From Saprospiraceae bacterium (GTDB lineage: Bacteria > Bacteroidota > Bacteroidia > Chitinophagales > Saprospiraceae), in assembly GCA_016722295.1 (NCBI GenBank), contig JADKGL010000026.1, positions 575,294 to 639,293 on the forward strand: a DNA stretch of 64,000 nt. Direction: 5' to 3'. The notes beneath the pieces are model-generated. The model saw only the letters and a list, made by a program, of their open reading frames with translations. It ran no database searches and was not told the origin of the DNA. Position numbers and translations under genes: made by a program. This document shows, piece after piece, positions 28,294-38,027 of the stretch; position 1 is the first letter of the stretch, and each line of letters begins with the position of its first letter.

Positions 28294-28341
28294 AAGCATG
28301 AACAAAATAAAAGATACGTACACTTTATTTTGTTCATGCTT
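28294..28341. terminator. Strong bidirectional terminator, 18-bp perfect stem
   Basis: Arms at 28294-28311 and 28324-28341 are perfect 18-bp reverse complements around a 12-base loop (28312-28323). It lies between two convergent genes. The right arm includes the TGA stop and last codons of the leftward MBL-rhodanese gene. A/T-rich ends on both sides suit bidirectional termination. Confidence 0.8.
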
Positions 28342-29773
28342 GTGTAACAGTTAGTTTAGATTGACAAACAAAATTGGTTTTAGGGACTTCAGTTTTTGAG
28401 ATGGCCGCGAATCCTCCTTCCACTTCAGTAAAATTTCGATAGCCTCTTGCTTGCAAAATACTGGCTGCGATCATGCTTCGATATCCACCAGCACAATGCA
28501 TATAAAAATGTTGTTTTGGATCGATCTCTTTCACCCAATCATTGATTTCCGCTAAAGGTCTGCTATAGGCTTCTTCAATGTGTTCTGCACTATACTCACT
28601 TTGTTTGCGCACATCTAGAATCAAACTTTCACCAATTTTTACCTGTTTTGCAAATTCTTGTGCTGTGATTCTATTCACAGTGTCGAATTCCTTTCCTGCG
28701 CCTTTCCATGCTTCAAATCCACCTTCTAAATGCCCAACGATATTATCAAAGCCAACCCTCGTAAGTCTTGTGACAGTTTCTTCTTCTTGACCAATGTTAG
28801 TGACTAAAATAATGGCTTGTTTTACATCACCGATCATCGCACCAACCCAAGGAGCAAAATCACCTTGTATTCCGATATTGATGGATTGAGGAATATGTCC
28901 TAAATAAAATTCACTACTATTTCTTGTATCTAAAATCAATGCTCCAGTTTCTTCTGCAATTGCTTCAAAAACTTTTGCATTATATGCCTTCATTCCTTGG
29001 TTTAGTACAGTCTCAAAACTCTCATAACCAGATTTATTCATTGCTACATTAGCTCCAAAATAAGTTGGCGGTGGCAATAGACCATCGGTCACTTCCTTCA
29101 CAAATTCAGCTTCGCTCATATTTCCTCGCAATGCGTAATTCATTAATTTTTGAATACCTATAGTTGAAGTTGTTTCTTTACTCATATTCTTTCCACAAGC
29201 GCTTCCAGCTCCATGTGCGGGATAAACGATGACATCATCTGGCAAAGTCATGACTTTAGTTCTAAGTGAATGGTATAATGTAGCGGCTAATTGTTCTTGA
29301 GTCATAGACGCGGCTTTTTGAGCAAGATCAGGTCTTCCCACATCTCCAATAAACAAAGTATCTCCACTGAATAAAGTATTTTCTTTTCCATCTTGATCAA
29401 GTAGCAAAAAGCACGTACTTTCCATAGTATGTCCAGGGGTATGCAGTACTTTAATTTTTACTTTTCCTAATTCGAACACAGTACCATCTGCTGCAGATAT
29501 GCAATCAAATCCACATTCTGCATTTGGGCCATACACTATTGGTGCTTTGGTTTTCTTGCTAAGATCAAGATGACCACTGACAAAATCTGCATGAAAATGA
29601 GTTTCAAAAATATATTTTAATGTTACCTTGTCTCTTTGTAATCTATCAATATATGGCTGTGTTTCGCGAAGAGGATCTATGATTGCAGCTTCTCCATTGC
29701 TTGTGATGTAATAGGCCCCTTGTGCTAAACATCCTGTATAAATTTGCTCTATTGAAAAATTTTGACTATGCAT
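28334..29773 (-). CDS. MBL-fold hydrolase with two rhodanese domains (persulfide dioxygenase-like)
   Basis: A 479-aa cytoplasmic protein. About residues 1-240 form a glyoxalase II/persulfide dioxygenase-like metallo-beta-lactamase domain with ETHFHADFVSGH (His59, His61, Asp63) and HTPGHTMES. Two rhodanese domains follow, at about 260-370 and 375-470. The first lacks a catalytic Cys (VTNIGQEEE at that place). The second has the active loop HCAGGYRS. The architecture matches proteins that oxidise glutathione or low-molecular-weight persulfides and move sulfane sulfur. The same-strand neighbours upstream, a TauE/SafE exporter and a Crp/Fnr regulator, fit sulfide or sulfite detoxification. Confidence 0.9.
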   Translation of the reverse strand: MHSQNFSIEQIYTGCLAQGAYYITSNGEAAIIDPLRETQPYIDRLQRDKVTLKYIFETHFHADFVSGHLDLSKKTKAPIVYGPNAECGFDCISAADGTVFELGKVKIKVLHTPGHTMESTCFLLLDQDGKENTLFSGDTLFIGDVGRPDLAQKAASMTQEQLAATLYHSLRTKVMTLPDDVIVYPAHGAGSACGKNMSKETTSTIGIQKLMNYALRGNMSEAEFVKEVTDGLLPPPTYFGANVAMNKSGYESFETVLNQGMKAYNAKVFEAIAEETGALILDTRNSSEFYLGHIPQSINIGIQGDFAPWVGAMIGDVKQAIILVTNIGQEEETVTRLTRVGFDNIVGHLEGGFEAWKGAGKEFDTVNRITAQEFAKQVKIGESLILDVRKQSEYSAEHIEEAYSRPLAEINDWVKEIDPKQHFYMHCAGGYRSMIAASILQARGYRNFTEVEGGFAAISKTEVPKTNFVCQSKLTVTQA

Positions 29774-29892
29774 TTCTATAAATTTTATAATGCAAAGTTA
29801 TGTTTATTTTAAATGTCGATTGGTGATAAAGGTTACATAAGTAATTATTTTTTTTAAAAAATTGAAAATAACTTTAATTATTTATGATCGTT

Positions 29893-30687
29893 CTATTTGA
29901 GCAAGGTTTCTTTTAGTATAATATAGATTCCCATGATTAATACAAACCAGCCAAAGGCAGGTTTTAGCTTTGCGCCATCTATTTTCTTCGATATAAATGA
30001 GCCAACAAATATTCCAAAAATTGCAAAACCCGCAATCATAAACAATAAATTCCAATCCAATATGATATCTCTACTTTTTCCTAAAAAACCAATCAATGAA
30101 TTTGCAGCAATTATAACCAGCGAAGTACCTACAGCTTCTTTCATTGGCAATTTTCTAAGTAAAACCAAGGCAGGTATTATCAAAAAACCACCCCCAGCTC
30201 CAACTAATCCTGTAACTGTGCCAACCATTGTTCCTTTCAACGCAATCATCAGATTAGCCCACTTTTGCTCTTCATTTTGAATAGCGTTTATACTTACCTT
30301 CTTAATCATATTATAAGATGCGCCAATCATTAGCAATGCAAAAACCAACATTAAAAAAATATCCTTAGTAAGTACAAAAGAACCAATTGTAATCAATTCA
30401 AGAGGTATCGCAGGAAGGATATAAGCTCTTGTTATGAATACAGAAATGATAGATGGAATGCCAAACAATATTGCTGTCTTAGTATTAACCAATCCCATCC
30501 TAAAATAATGTATACTACCTACGGTGCTCGTTAGACCAACGATAAAAAGTGAATAGCTTGTAGCAGTAACTGGATTTATTCCAAATAGATAAACCAACAA
30601 CGGCACTGTAAGGATGCTACCACCACCACCTATTAATCCTAGTGATATTCCTATAAATATAGCTGCAATGTAACCTATTATTTCCAT
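29893..30687 (-). CDS. TauE/SafE-family sulfite/organosulfonate exporter
   Basis: A 264-aa polytopic inner-membrane protein with about eight hydrophobic helices and the two half-repeats typical of the family: GLIGGGGSILTVPLLVYL at the N-terminus and GLVGAGGGFLIIPALVLL near residue 165. It should export a small sulfur anion such as sulfite. It lies 119 bases upstream of the persulfide dioxygenase-like gene on the same strand and 66 bases downstream of the Crp/Fnr gene. Sulfite is the product expected from persulfide dioxygenase, so export makes functional sense (inference). Confidence 0.9.
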   Translation of the reverse strand: MEIIGYIAAIFIGISLGLIGGGGSILTVPLLVYLFGINPVTATSYSLFIVGLTSTVGSIHYFRMGLVNTKTAILFGIPSIISVFITRAYILPAIPLELITIGSFVLTKDIFLMLVFALLMIGASYNMIKKVSINAIQNEEQKWANLMIALKGTMVGTVTGLVGAGGGFLIIPALVLLRKLPMKEAVGTSLVIIAANSLIGFLGKSRDIILDWNLLFMIAGFAIFGIFVGSFISKKIDGAKLKPAFGWFVLIMGIYIILKETLLK

Positions 30688-30753
30688 ATTAAAATTTATG
30701 CAAAGGTCTATGTTCGATTTAATTTGTAAGGTAACTTAAGTCACATAGAAATA

Positions 30754-31377
30754 TTAAAATTTTAACGTAATATAGCTTCGATGCAATTGAACTAAGCCAC
30801 GTTGTTCCATTTTCTTTAATAATCTGGATATTACTTCTCTAGATGTATTTAAATCGTTAGCTATTTCTTGATGTGATATTTGAATGTTGTTAGAATCAAG
30901 AGCAGTCTTTTGTTTTTTTAAATAAAATTCAAGTCGTTCATCCATCGCACGAAATGCTATATTGTCAATTACAACAAGGACTTCTTCGAAACGATTGCGA
31001 TATGTGTCAATAACAAATTCGTACCAACTGCGATGCTCCATCATCCATTTATCCATGAGTTGCAAAGGCACCATGATGAGTTCTGCATCTTCCATTACTT
31101 TTGCCATTAATTGACTTTTTTCATGCTTTGTAGCACAAATCATGCTAATGGCACAAGCTTGTCCAGGTTGTAAGTAATAGATAAAAAATTCTCCACCGTC
31201 ATCGTCTTGTCTATATATTTTTATTTTTCCTTTGATTACTAATATCGTATTTTTAATATACTGCCCTGTTCGCATAATTATTTCACCTGCTTTAACTTCT
31301 TGAGTTTTTGCAAACTGATCTATTGCTTCAGTGAGTTCATGTGAAAAAGTAGGAAAATTGCTTTTAATGGATTGCAT
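30754..31377 (-). CDS. Crp/Fnr-family transcriptional regulator
   Basis: A 207-aa regulator with an N-terminal cyclic-nucleotide-binding-like beta-roll (GEIIMRTGQYIKNTILVIKG, residues ~30-50) and a C-terminal winged helix-turn-helix (SHQEIANDLNTSREVISRLL, near 170). No Fe-S Cys cluster of the Fnr type is seen at the N-terminus. The single Cys pair region (ACAISMICATK) could be redox responsive, but this is only a possibility. It is first in a same-strand set with TauE/SafE and MBL-rhodanese genes, so it probably controls them in response to reactive sulfur or redox stress. Confidence 0.88.
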   Translation of the reverse strand: MQSIKSNFPTFSHELTEAIDQFAKTQEVKAGEIIMRTGQYIKNTILVIKGKIKIYRQDDDGGEFFIYYLQPGQACAISMICATKHEKSQLMAKVMEDAELIMVPLQLMDKWMMEHRSWYEFVIDTYRNRFEEVLVVIDNIAFRAMDERLEFYLKKQKTALDSNNIQISHQEIANDLNTSREVISRLLKKMEQRGLVQLHRSYITLKF

Positions 31378-31560
31378 TGAAAAATTTTATACTGTAAAAA
31401 ATTATTATAGCAACAAATCAAGTCAAGAAAAGATCATAATCAGTTTAAACGAATGCATTTTTTATACATTCTTGCATAAAAAATATTGATGCACATAAAA
31501 TTATTGTTTTTCTTCCCAAACTTGTATAATAATCCAAAATGATTATTTACAAATAGGCCT

Positions 31561-34082
31561 CTACTGCTCATGACTTAAAATCTTTGACTTTTTTATAGCT
31601 GAATAATTCAAAAAATAACTGATTTTGATTGTAAGTTCATTGTATTTGGGATGTTTCAATACTTGATTTACAGTTGCTGTATAATTAGGATTATTTCTAT
31701 CCAATATATCTTGATAGATACTTGCATTATTTTTCCAACTGAAGGTCATGAAGCTGCCTGGTCTAAATTGCCATTGATAGAATACATCTAGATTAAAAAA
31801 ATTGATGCTATAATCATGTTGACCAGTATAGTTCGTTAAGGACAATTGTCCATTGTCTAATAAGTTATAGTATTTATTGATTATCACAGATGACACATAA
31901 TGTCTTAGATTAATTCGAATACTGGATCGTTTGTTTGGATTGATTCCACAAATCAATTCATTGACTACAGTTTTTTGTGAACGCTCACCAATAATGATAT
32001 CGTTGGAAGGGCTGAGAGTAATAAATCCTCTTTCATTTTTTACTGGAAAATAATTGGCTCCTAATGATATATTTATTTTCTCATTTATTCGCCAGACGGG
32101 TCTTATGCTAAATGAATAATTGGAATAATTTTTACGAGCTTCTACATTTTTTCCAATGTAAAAATTCCAATATAATTTTTTTCTGTCATCTGTTCCAAAA
32201 CTAAATCCACTATTGGCGTATGGTACAAATTGCAATTTTTTCCTATGACTCGTGGTTCGTAATAATCAAAAGATTTTATTGGCTGAATGTAAATCCATAA
32301 GTTGGCCCAAGATTGATTTTTGAATTTCCCCCAGAACCCTATATTTGAATAAACATAAGCATATGACCAAGGAGAATAACGATTGGAGTAACCACCGTTC
32401 AACCACCAATTGCTATTTAAAAATACTTTGTTTGGATTATATTGATTGTAGGTTATTCCTATGCCTGAATTAACAATATTATTACCACTGAAATATCCAA
32501 TATCGCTAGGATCATAATGATTGCTTATGATTTCATTAAATATATACCATGTTTTTGAACCACTTATCTTTCCAAAATTCATAGAGTTTACAAAACCTCG
32601 TTTAACTTTTTCATTTGGTTCATATACATTTCCCATTTTGCTTGTTATGGATAATCCGTAGTTATTTTTTTTGTCTTTGAGATTTGCATTTAGCGCAGTG
32701 ATATTGGCATCTCTAAAGTTTCCCTCTCTTAAAGTGGATCCATTGATCAGACTGATATCAGAGTTGTTCTTAAGTTGTTTTTGTAGTACAGCTATATTAT
32801 AATTTGTTAATGGATTTGTTAGTATTTTTCTTTGTGTTCCTGTCTCTGTATTCTGAATTATGGCATAAGATTTTGCTACTATAGCATTGAATAATCCAAC
32901 ACCAAAATTATTATTTGTTCTTCCAGATATTTTGGTTGCATTGTAGAGATTGGTTGTTGTGGGATTGTTTATTATTTTTTCATAATTACCAAGACTGGAT
33001 TGTACTGAATGATAAGCAAAAGGAGTACCTCCGACACGCCTAGAATAAAACACATTACTTTTGTTAAATAACTCTACGCCTTCTGTAAAGAAAGGTCTAT
33101 TTTCTTCAAACCGAATTTCAAAAGGGGTGAGGTTTAGTATTTTTCGGTCTGATTGGACTTGACTAAAATCAGGAATAAGCGTAGCATCGAGTGTAAAACT
33201 TTCATTAATTCCATACTTTATATCTAAGCCTCCAGAGATTGCTTTTTGATTCTCAAATTGTTGTTTTTGATTGCTAGATTTTTCTAAAGGAGTCCTTGAG
33301 TAATTGGCAGCAAAATAGGGATTGAATGACAGACGGAGACTAGGTTTTATTTGTTTCAATCCAGTCATATCACCCCACTGTATCAAAATTCCATCTTGCT
33401 TTGGATCAATAGCTTGCCATGTTGATAATTCTCCTTTTTGTTTGTTGAATCGGACAAATTGCAAACCCCATATCTGTTCATTCTTCTTTGGAAATCTCAA
33501 ATTGAAAAAGGGAATCTTTATCTCAACAATCCATCCATCAGAAACAACTTTAGTACTACTCGTCCATACAGCATCCCAGTTAAAATCTGTATTACTAGTG
33601 TTGCCATTTCCATTATCGAAATATCCTAGTTTTGCATCGCTTTGTATTCCTGCTGGTGTGATCACAAATCGAAATCCATTTCTATCATCATTATAGGTAT
33701 CAAATCCTACTGAAAAATAATCTGTATTCACATACTCGTGTCCATCACGAGCACCAATAGATTTGCTGATCTGATCTGGCACATCATGTAAATGTGCTGC
33801 TAGATATAAATTGTCATTATCATAAGTCATTTTTACTATACTAACTTGAGAAGGAGTGGAAAATGGCAAAGGTTCCAATTGGACAAACTTATCTGCTAAT
33901 GCTGCTTGAGCCCAACATGGATCATCCAATATACCATCTATTGTAGGCGGAAACTCAGTTCTTATGATTTGATACACTTTTTTTGAGATCACAGTATCTT
34001 GACTTGAAATTGGGGCAATAAATGTGCAATATATAATCAATACATTTAAGCTACGCAAGAGGAAATGAGTTTGCATATCCAT
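31561..34082 (-). pseudogene. DUF5916 / carbohydrate-binding family 9-like outer-membrane protein, frameshifted
   Basis: Two overlapping reading frames (34082-32142 and 32235-31561) together give one DUF5916-type protein of about 840 aa. It has a signal peptide and then a CBM9-like domain (FPPTIDGILDDPCWAQA, residues ~40-230). A DUF5916 barrel-like region follows (LDIKYGINESFTLDATLIPD), with many beta strands to the end. The break is at the T6 run 32236-32241 (A6 on the coding strand). One extra A would join EPRVIGK to KLQFVPYANSGF. No other lesion is seen, so a sequencing deletion is as likely as a true pseudogene. Function of the family is unknown; an outer-membrane location is inferred. 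Confidence 0.82.
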
Positions 34083-34132
34083 TATTTTATTGTGGATTAA
34101 AATTTAAATATTAAATGAAATTTCAGTAAAAA

Positions 34133-36445
34133 CTATCGATTATTTTCAGTCCAATTGTAGGAGAAAATAGTCTCATCTGTGATTTTGTACTTATGGGTTT
34201 GATTGTAAATTTCTAAATATTTGTCGTGATGCTCTTTGCTTACTTCGACACCATTAATTCTTATCACACCATTCTTCCATTGAAAATTAATATTATCACT
34301 TTCTTGATAGTAGCCATCTTCGATCATTAAGTTTCTCATTTTTGATTTCCAATTTTCCTCAGGGTCTGTGCCTGTATATTTATTTGTGGAAATGTCGTAC
34401 ATGTATTTTAGTGCTTCACTGTCGTTCTTCAGTTTTTCTTGTAGGTGTTCTAATTTTTGCATGTCGTGATGTAATTCATTCATACTTTTAAACAGAGATC
34501 TTAGATTATCATTATTTGGAGTAAAATTTTTGGACACTTTATCTTTGATATGTTTTACTACATCTTCTAATTTGTTTTTTCTTTCTATGAGTTGGCTATT
34601 GTCAAGATTGAGATTCTCCAAACGATCTTTTAGTTCCTCTATTTGATCTTTTAATTCATCCAATTGATCATTTAACGCATCAGTTTGACGATCCTGTGCT
34701 TCGGCTGCTTCTTCAGCTGCATACATGTTTGCTTGGATTTCACTGTCAGAATCATTTGTGATATTCATGCTGATTTCATCTTCGACATTTTTGATGACTC
34801 TTTCTATAAGTTTGCCATTTTTATACTTGGATACCGTGGCGTTGCCATTTTTATCTACTATTACTTCTGTAGTTATACCATCTTTAGATTGTTTTGTAGT
34901 GATGATGTGTTCGTGTTTTGAATTTGGGCTTTTATCAGAATTCACTTCAAACGAAAAAGAAGATTGATTTTTACCATTGTTTGTAGAGTTTGATTTAATA
35001 TTAAAACTTACATTAGAATCCAAGCTATCCGGTTCATTAGTTGTATAAGCATGTGAGCTTGAGCTGATACTGTTTGAACTTGAAGAATTCGTGGCATTGG
35101 AAGTTGAATAATGTGATGCAATAATATCGTAGAAAAAGTTTTCAAATTTTGGAAAATCCTCTGGTTTTAAATCTACATTATTGAATTGCAAACTCATCAC
35201 TTTATTATCCTTGACCACAATACTGCTAGTAAGCATATGATCTGTATAAGTGTAGGTACCGTTTTCCACTTTTCTATTGAGGACGAATGAATCTAATCTT
35301 GATAGAGAAATAGTAGTAGAATTTTCTGGAGATAAAATTCCAATTTCATTTATTTTTTTAGCCGCTATGGCTTGAGGTAGATTTTTAAATCCAAAAATAC
35401 CAATGATAAAAAATACACCAATGATAGCAGCTATTCTCTCTAAGATATTTTGTCCAGTTTTTTCATGTTGGAGCATACGAGAAACTCGCTTAAACAATTG
35501 CAATTTGCTAGAGCCTAATATGCTCATAGCCCAAGTATTTTCTTTAGTCTGCATTTCTTGAACTTTAACTAATGATTTTGCATAAGAGAAAGCATCTCCA
35601 CATATACCAATTGCTACATCATCACAAGAATGTTCTCTCTGCTCCTTGAGTTGCGCACTGATCCACCAGACAAAAGGATTGAAATAGTAAATAATTTCTA
35701 CTATACTTTGCAATAAGTTGATCAGAAAATCATTTCTTTTGATATGGGCCAATTCGTGAGCTAATATAGCCTCTACTTCCTTTGGATCCATACTATTGAT
35801 CCAACCTATTGGAAATAGAATGATAGGTTTGAAATGACCTATGATGACGATGCTCTTCACCATACTAGATTCTACCAAGCCTACAACTTTCTTTACATTG
35901 CATTTTTGCTGAATATCTAGCAATAAATCCTGCCAGTAAGGATCAACTGGAAAATTGTGTTTATTTTTTAGAATGTATAGATAACTCAATCCACCCAAAA
36001 ATCTCAATAGAAAAAGTAACATACCAAGAAACCATAGACCAACGATGATATACAAATGTTCGTTGACAAAAGATTTCAATGAGTCGAACCATGGATTAAG
36101 TATAGACATGTATTCTTCATTATTTGGATTTGATAGATTTGCAGAAATTATTGTATGGCTTCCATCAATAGCAGGGAGACATTCCATGGCGCTATAGGTA
36201 AATTTTGCATCTTCTGTTGTATTCATCCTGGAATAATAGATGTAAGTGGCAATATTTGAGATGGTAAAAATGGCCAATGCAAACAGCCATATTTTGTATT
36301 TAATTTTTGAAGATTTTTTATTGAGAAATAAAAGAATTATAGCGAAGAAGATAGCTATAAAAGCAGCTTGCCACAAGGAATGTAAAAAAGTCCAAGACAA
36401 GGCATAAAAAAACTTATGAACGGTTGGATTGAATACGATTTCCAT
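34133..36445 (-). CDS. M56-family (BlaR1-like) membrane metallopeptidase sensor
   Basis: A 770-aa inner-membrane protein. Four hydrophobic helices lie at about 20-42, 50-72, 130-160 and 335-355, with the cytoplasmic zinc-peptidase motif HELAHIKRND at His230-His234 between the third and fourth. The extracytoplasmic part is not a penicillin-binding domain. It has a Ser/Asn-rich stretch (~460-520), a beta segment, and a coiled coil rich in L, E, K, D and Q (~580-640). It starts 19 bases after the BlaI-like repressor gene. By analogy with BlaR1/MecR1 it should sense an envelope signal and trigger repressor cleavage. The inducer is unlikely to be a beta-lactam given the missing sensor domain. Confidence 0.9.
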   Translation of the reverse strand: MEIVFNPTVHKFFYALSWTFLHSLWQAAFIAIFFAIILLFLNKKSSKIKYKIWLFALAIFTISNIATYIYYSRMNTTEDAKFTYSAMECLPAIDGSHTIISANLSNPNNEEYMSILNPWFDSLKSFVNEHLYIIVGLWFLGMLLFLLRFLGGLSYLYILKNKHNFPVDPYWQDLLLDIQQKCNVKKVVGLVESSMVKSIVIIGHFKPIILFPIGWINSMDPKEVEAILAHELAHIKRNDFLINLLQSIVEIIYYFNPFVWWISAQLKEQREHSCDDVAIGICGDAFSYAKSLVKVQEMQTKENTWAMSILGSSKLQLFKRVSRMLQHEKTGQNILERIAAIIGVFFIIGIFGFKNLPQAIAAKKINEIGILSPENSTTISLSRLDSFVLNRKVENGTYTYTDHMLTSSIVVKDNKVMSLQFNNVDLKPEDFPKFENFFYDIIASHYSTSNATNSSSSNSISSSSHAYTTNEPDSLDSNVSFNIKSNSTNNGKNQSSFSFEVNSDKSPNSKHEHIITTKQSKDGITTEVIVDKNGNATVSKYKNGKLIERVIKNVEDEISMNITNDSDSEIQANMYAAEEAAEAQDRQTDALNDQLDELKDQIEELKDRLENLNLDNSQLIERKNKLEDVVKHIKDKVSKNFTPNNDNLRSLFKSMNELHHDMQKLEHLQEKLKNDSEALKYMYDISTNKYTGTDPEENWKSKMRNLMIEDGYYQESDNINFQWKNGVIRINGVEVSKEHHDKYLEIYNQTHKYKITDETIFSYNWTENNR

Positions 36446-36464
36446 ATTATAGTTTTTATTTATT

Positions 36465-36875
36465 TCAGATAGATTTGTTTTTATTTTCTAATTCAGCAAT
36501 AAGTTCTTTAATTTTGTGTAGTTCTTCAACAGAAGTATTCTGATTGCCCAATAAATTCATGACCAAAGTGGAAGCACTTCCTCTGAAAGCTCTATCCAAC
36601 ATTTCACTGAGGACGAGATTTTGAGTTTGATGTTCAGTGATCACAGGTCTGTAGATATGACTGCGATCTATGATATCTCTAGTCAGTAATTTTTTATCCA
36701 ACATCAGCTGCATAAATTTGAGTGTTGTGGTATAACCGACTTCACGATTTTTATTAATTTCGTCATTTACAAAACGCACTGTTTGTGGTCCATGTATAAA
36801 CAGTACTTTTAATATTTCCAACTCCGCATCTGTAGGTACAAGTTGAAAATTGTTTTGATCTTTATTCATATTCAA
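36465..36875 (-). CDS. BlaI/MecI/CopY-family transcriptional repressor
   Basis: A 136-aa winged-helix repressor. The DNA-binding half holds PTDAELEILKVLFIHGPQTV and EVGYTTTLKFMQLMLDKKLL, and the C-terminal helices form the dimer and protease-target region. It lies directly upstream of the M56 sensor gene as a two-gene operon. Two palindromes at 36937-36954 and 36967-36984, upstream of its start, are the expected autoregulatory operators. Strong family match and gene order. Confidence 0.94.
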   Translation of the reverse strand: MNMNKDQNNFQLVPTDAELEILKVLFIHGPQTVRFVNDEINKNREVGYTTTLKFMQLMLDKKLLTRDIIDRSHIYRPVITEHQTQNLVLSEMLDRAFRGSASTLVMNLLGNQNTSVEELHKIKELIAELENKNKSI

Positions 36876-36928
36876 GATTTTAAAGCAGTCAATCTCTCAC
36901 TCAAAATGGAGAGAAATTTAAGCTGTTG

Positions 36929-36961
36929 CAAATGTACTACGAATTTTTTCGTAACTCCAAA
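36929..36961 (-). promoter_or_regulatory. blaI promoter (TTTG-N21-TACATTTG on the minus strand)
   Basis: Read on the minus strand, TTTG (complement of 36958-36961) and TACATTTG (36929-36936) are 21 bases apart, a good Bacteroidota -33/-7 pair. Operator 1 fills the spacer between the boxes, so repressor binding would block RNA polymerase directly. Confidence 0.65.
36937..36954. promoter_or_regulatory. BlaI operator 1 (CTACGAA-N4-TTCGTAA)
   Basis: Near-perfect inverted repeat with 7-base arms (one mismatch at the outer base) and a TTTT spacer. It sits between the -33 and -7 boxes of the blaI promoter. Confidence 0.7.
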
Positions 36962-36966
36962 TATTT

Positions 36967-36984
36967 CTACGAAAAAATTCGTAG
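36967..36984. promoter_or_regulatory. BlaI operator 2 (CTACGAA-N4-TTCGTAG)
   Basis: Perfect 7-bp inverted repeat with an AAAA spacer, shifted exactly 30 bases from operator 1, about three helical turns. This allows two repressor dimers on the same DNA face. Confidence 0.7.
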
Positions 36985-37423
36985 CATTTTTATATTTTTA
37001 TTTATATAATGTGTAATATATTGTTATATAGTGTAATATAAATTATTTCTTGATGGCTTATAGATTTCTACTCAGGAGTTAAGATTGTATTTTGGATTTT
37101 CATCACCAAATAGTTTGTCTCTTTAAGACAATATTCTTATAGTAAGTCTTATTACATATAATGCGAAAATCAGGGGAATTTCTACTTGTAGATTGATGTA
37201 TAGAGAATTTTATTGGCCTCTGTAGGAATACTTATTTGTGGTTTAGTTTTGTGCTACATTAGTTATTCAAGCTATAAAAAAGTACTGTTTGTGGAATAAC
37301 CCATACTTATCCCTTGCCATTAGCAGTGATGGGTAAAGTAAGTTTTTTCAGTATCCGTTTGTAGAATTTCCCTTACTATGAATCTTTTTGTTTCTACTTT
37401 TGATTCCAATTTACAAGTAAAAT

Positions 37424-37855
37424 TCAAATAATTTTTCTTTGATCTACAACAGTTCGTATTGCTTCTTCTAGAATGTCACTATTGATATCTTTCAATGTTT
37501 TGAATTTAATACAATATCCTGTCACATTGGCTTTTCCTAATTTCTTTCCAAAAGTTTGCGCTAGGTATGTTTTGTCATCTATCCCGAAAAGATATACAGA
37601 AATTCCTGTTGTATTGGCGCTGATACCAACTTGATAAAATTGCTTTGTTTTTCCATCAGCATATTTTATTGTGTAATTTCCGTAGCCAATATTTGGATTT
37701 GACACTATTTTATTTTCCTCATTTTTCCCATCAAGAAACCAAAGTTTACAATTCGGCAAGGTATCCATAATAAGCTTATGTAATGTAAACATATCAGCCT
37801 TTTTTATCTCTGATTGACTTTCAATATATGATATGATTTGATCTTCTATTTTCAT
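37424..37855 (-). CDS. DUF1801-family protein
   Basis: A 143-aa cytoplasmic protein of the DUF1801/YdhG-like fold, with PNIGYGNYTIKYADGKTKQFYQVGIS in the middle and GKANVTGYCIKFKTLKDIN near the C-terminus. The family has no firmly established biochemical role. It stands alone, about 550 bases from the BlaI gene and 170 bases from the next gene, with no sign of an operon. Family assignment is moderately sure; function unknown. Confidence 0.8.
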   Translation of the reverse strand: MKIEDQIISYIESQSEIKKADMFTLHKLIMDTLPNCKLWFLDGKNEENKIVSNPNIGYGNYTIKYADGKTKQFYQVGISANTTGISVYLFGIDDKTYLAQTFGKKLGKANVTGYCIKFKTLKDINSDILEEAIRTVVDQRKII

Positions 37856-38027
37856 AAATTATTTAAATCAGAGATTACCTTTATTTTGCAAATATTATTT
37901 ATAAACACAAAATTACTGGAATTACTTTTAATTTATCAGAAATAGTGATAATGCAGTAAACTAAATTTAGGTATTGCACACTTAGGATTATGATCTAAAC
38001 TAAGGAATCATTTGAACAATCTTTTAT

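Larger units (their letters stand above)
36876..37423. other. Intergenic region upstream of blaI with operators; remainder unassigned
   Basis: About 550 bases with no convincing ORF. The left 110 bases hold the BlaI promoter and two operators. Further right are short related motifs: a near repeat of GTTTGTRGAATnnCCC at about 37287 and 37360, and an inverted version near 37180. These could be degenerate repeat remnants. No RNA gene recognised. Confidence 0.45.
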
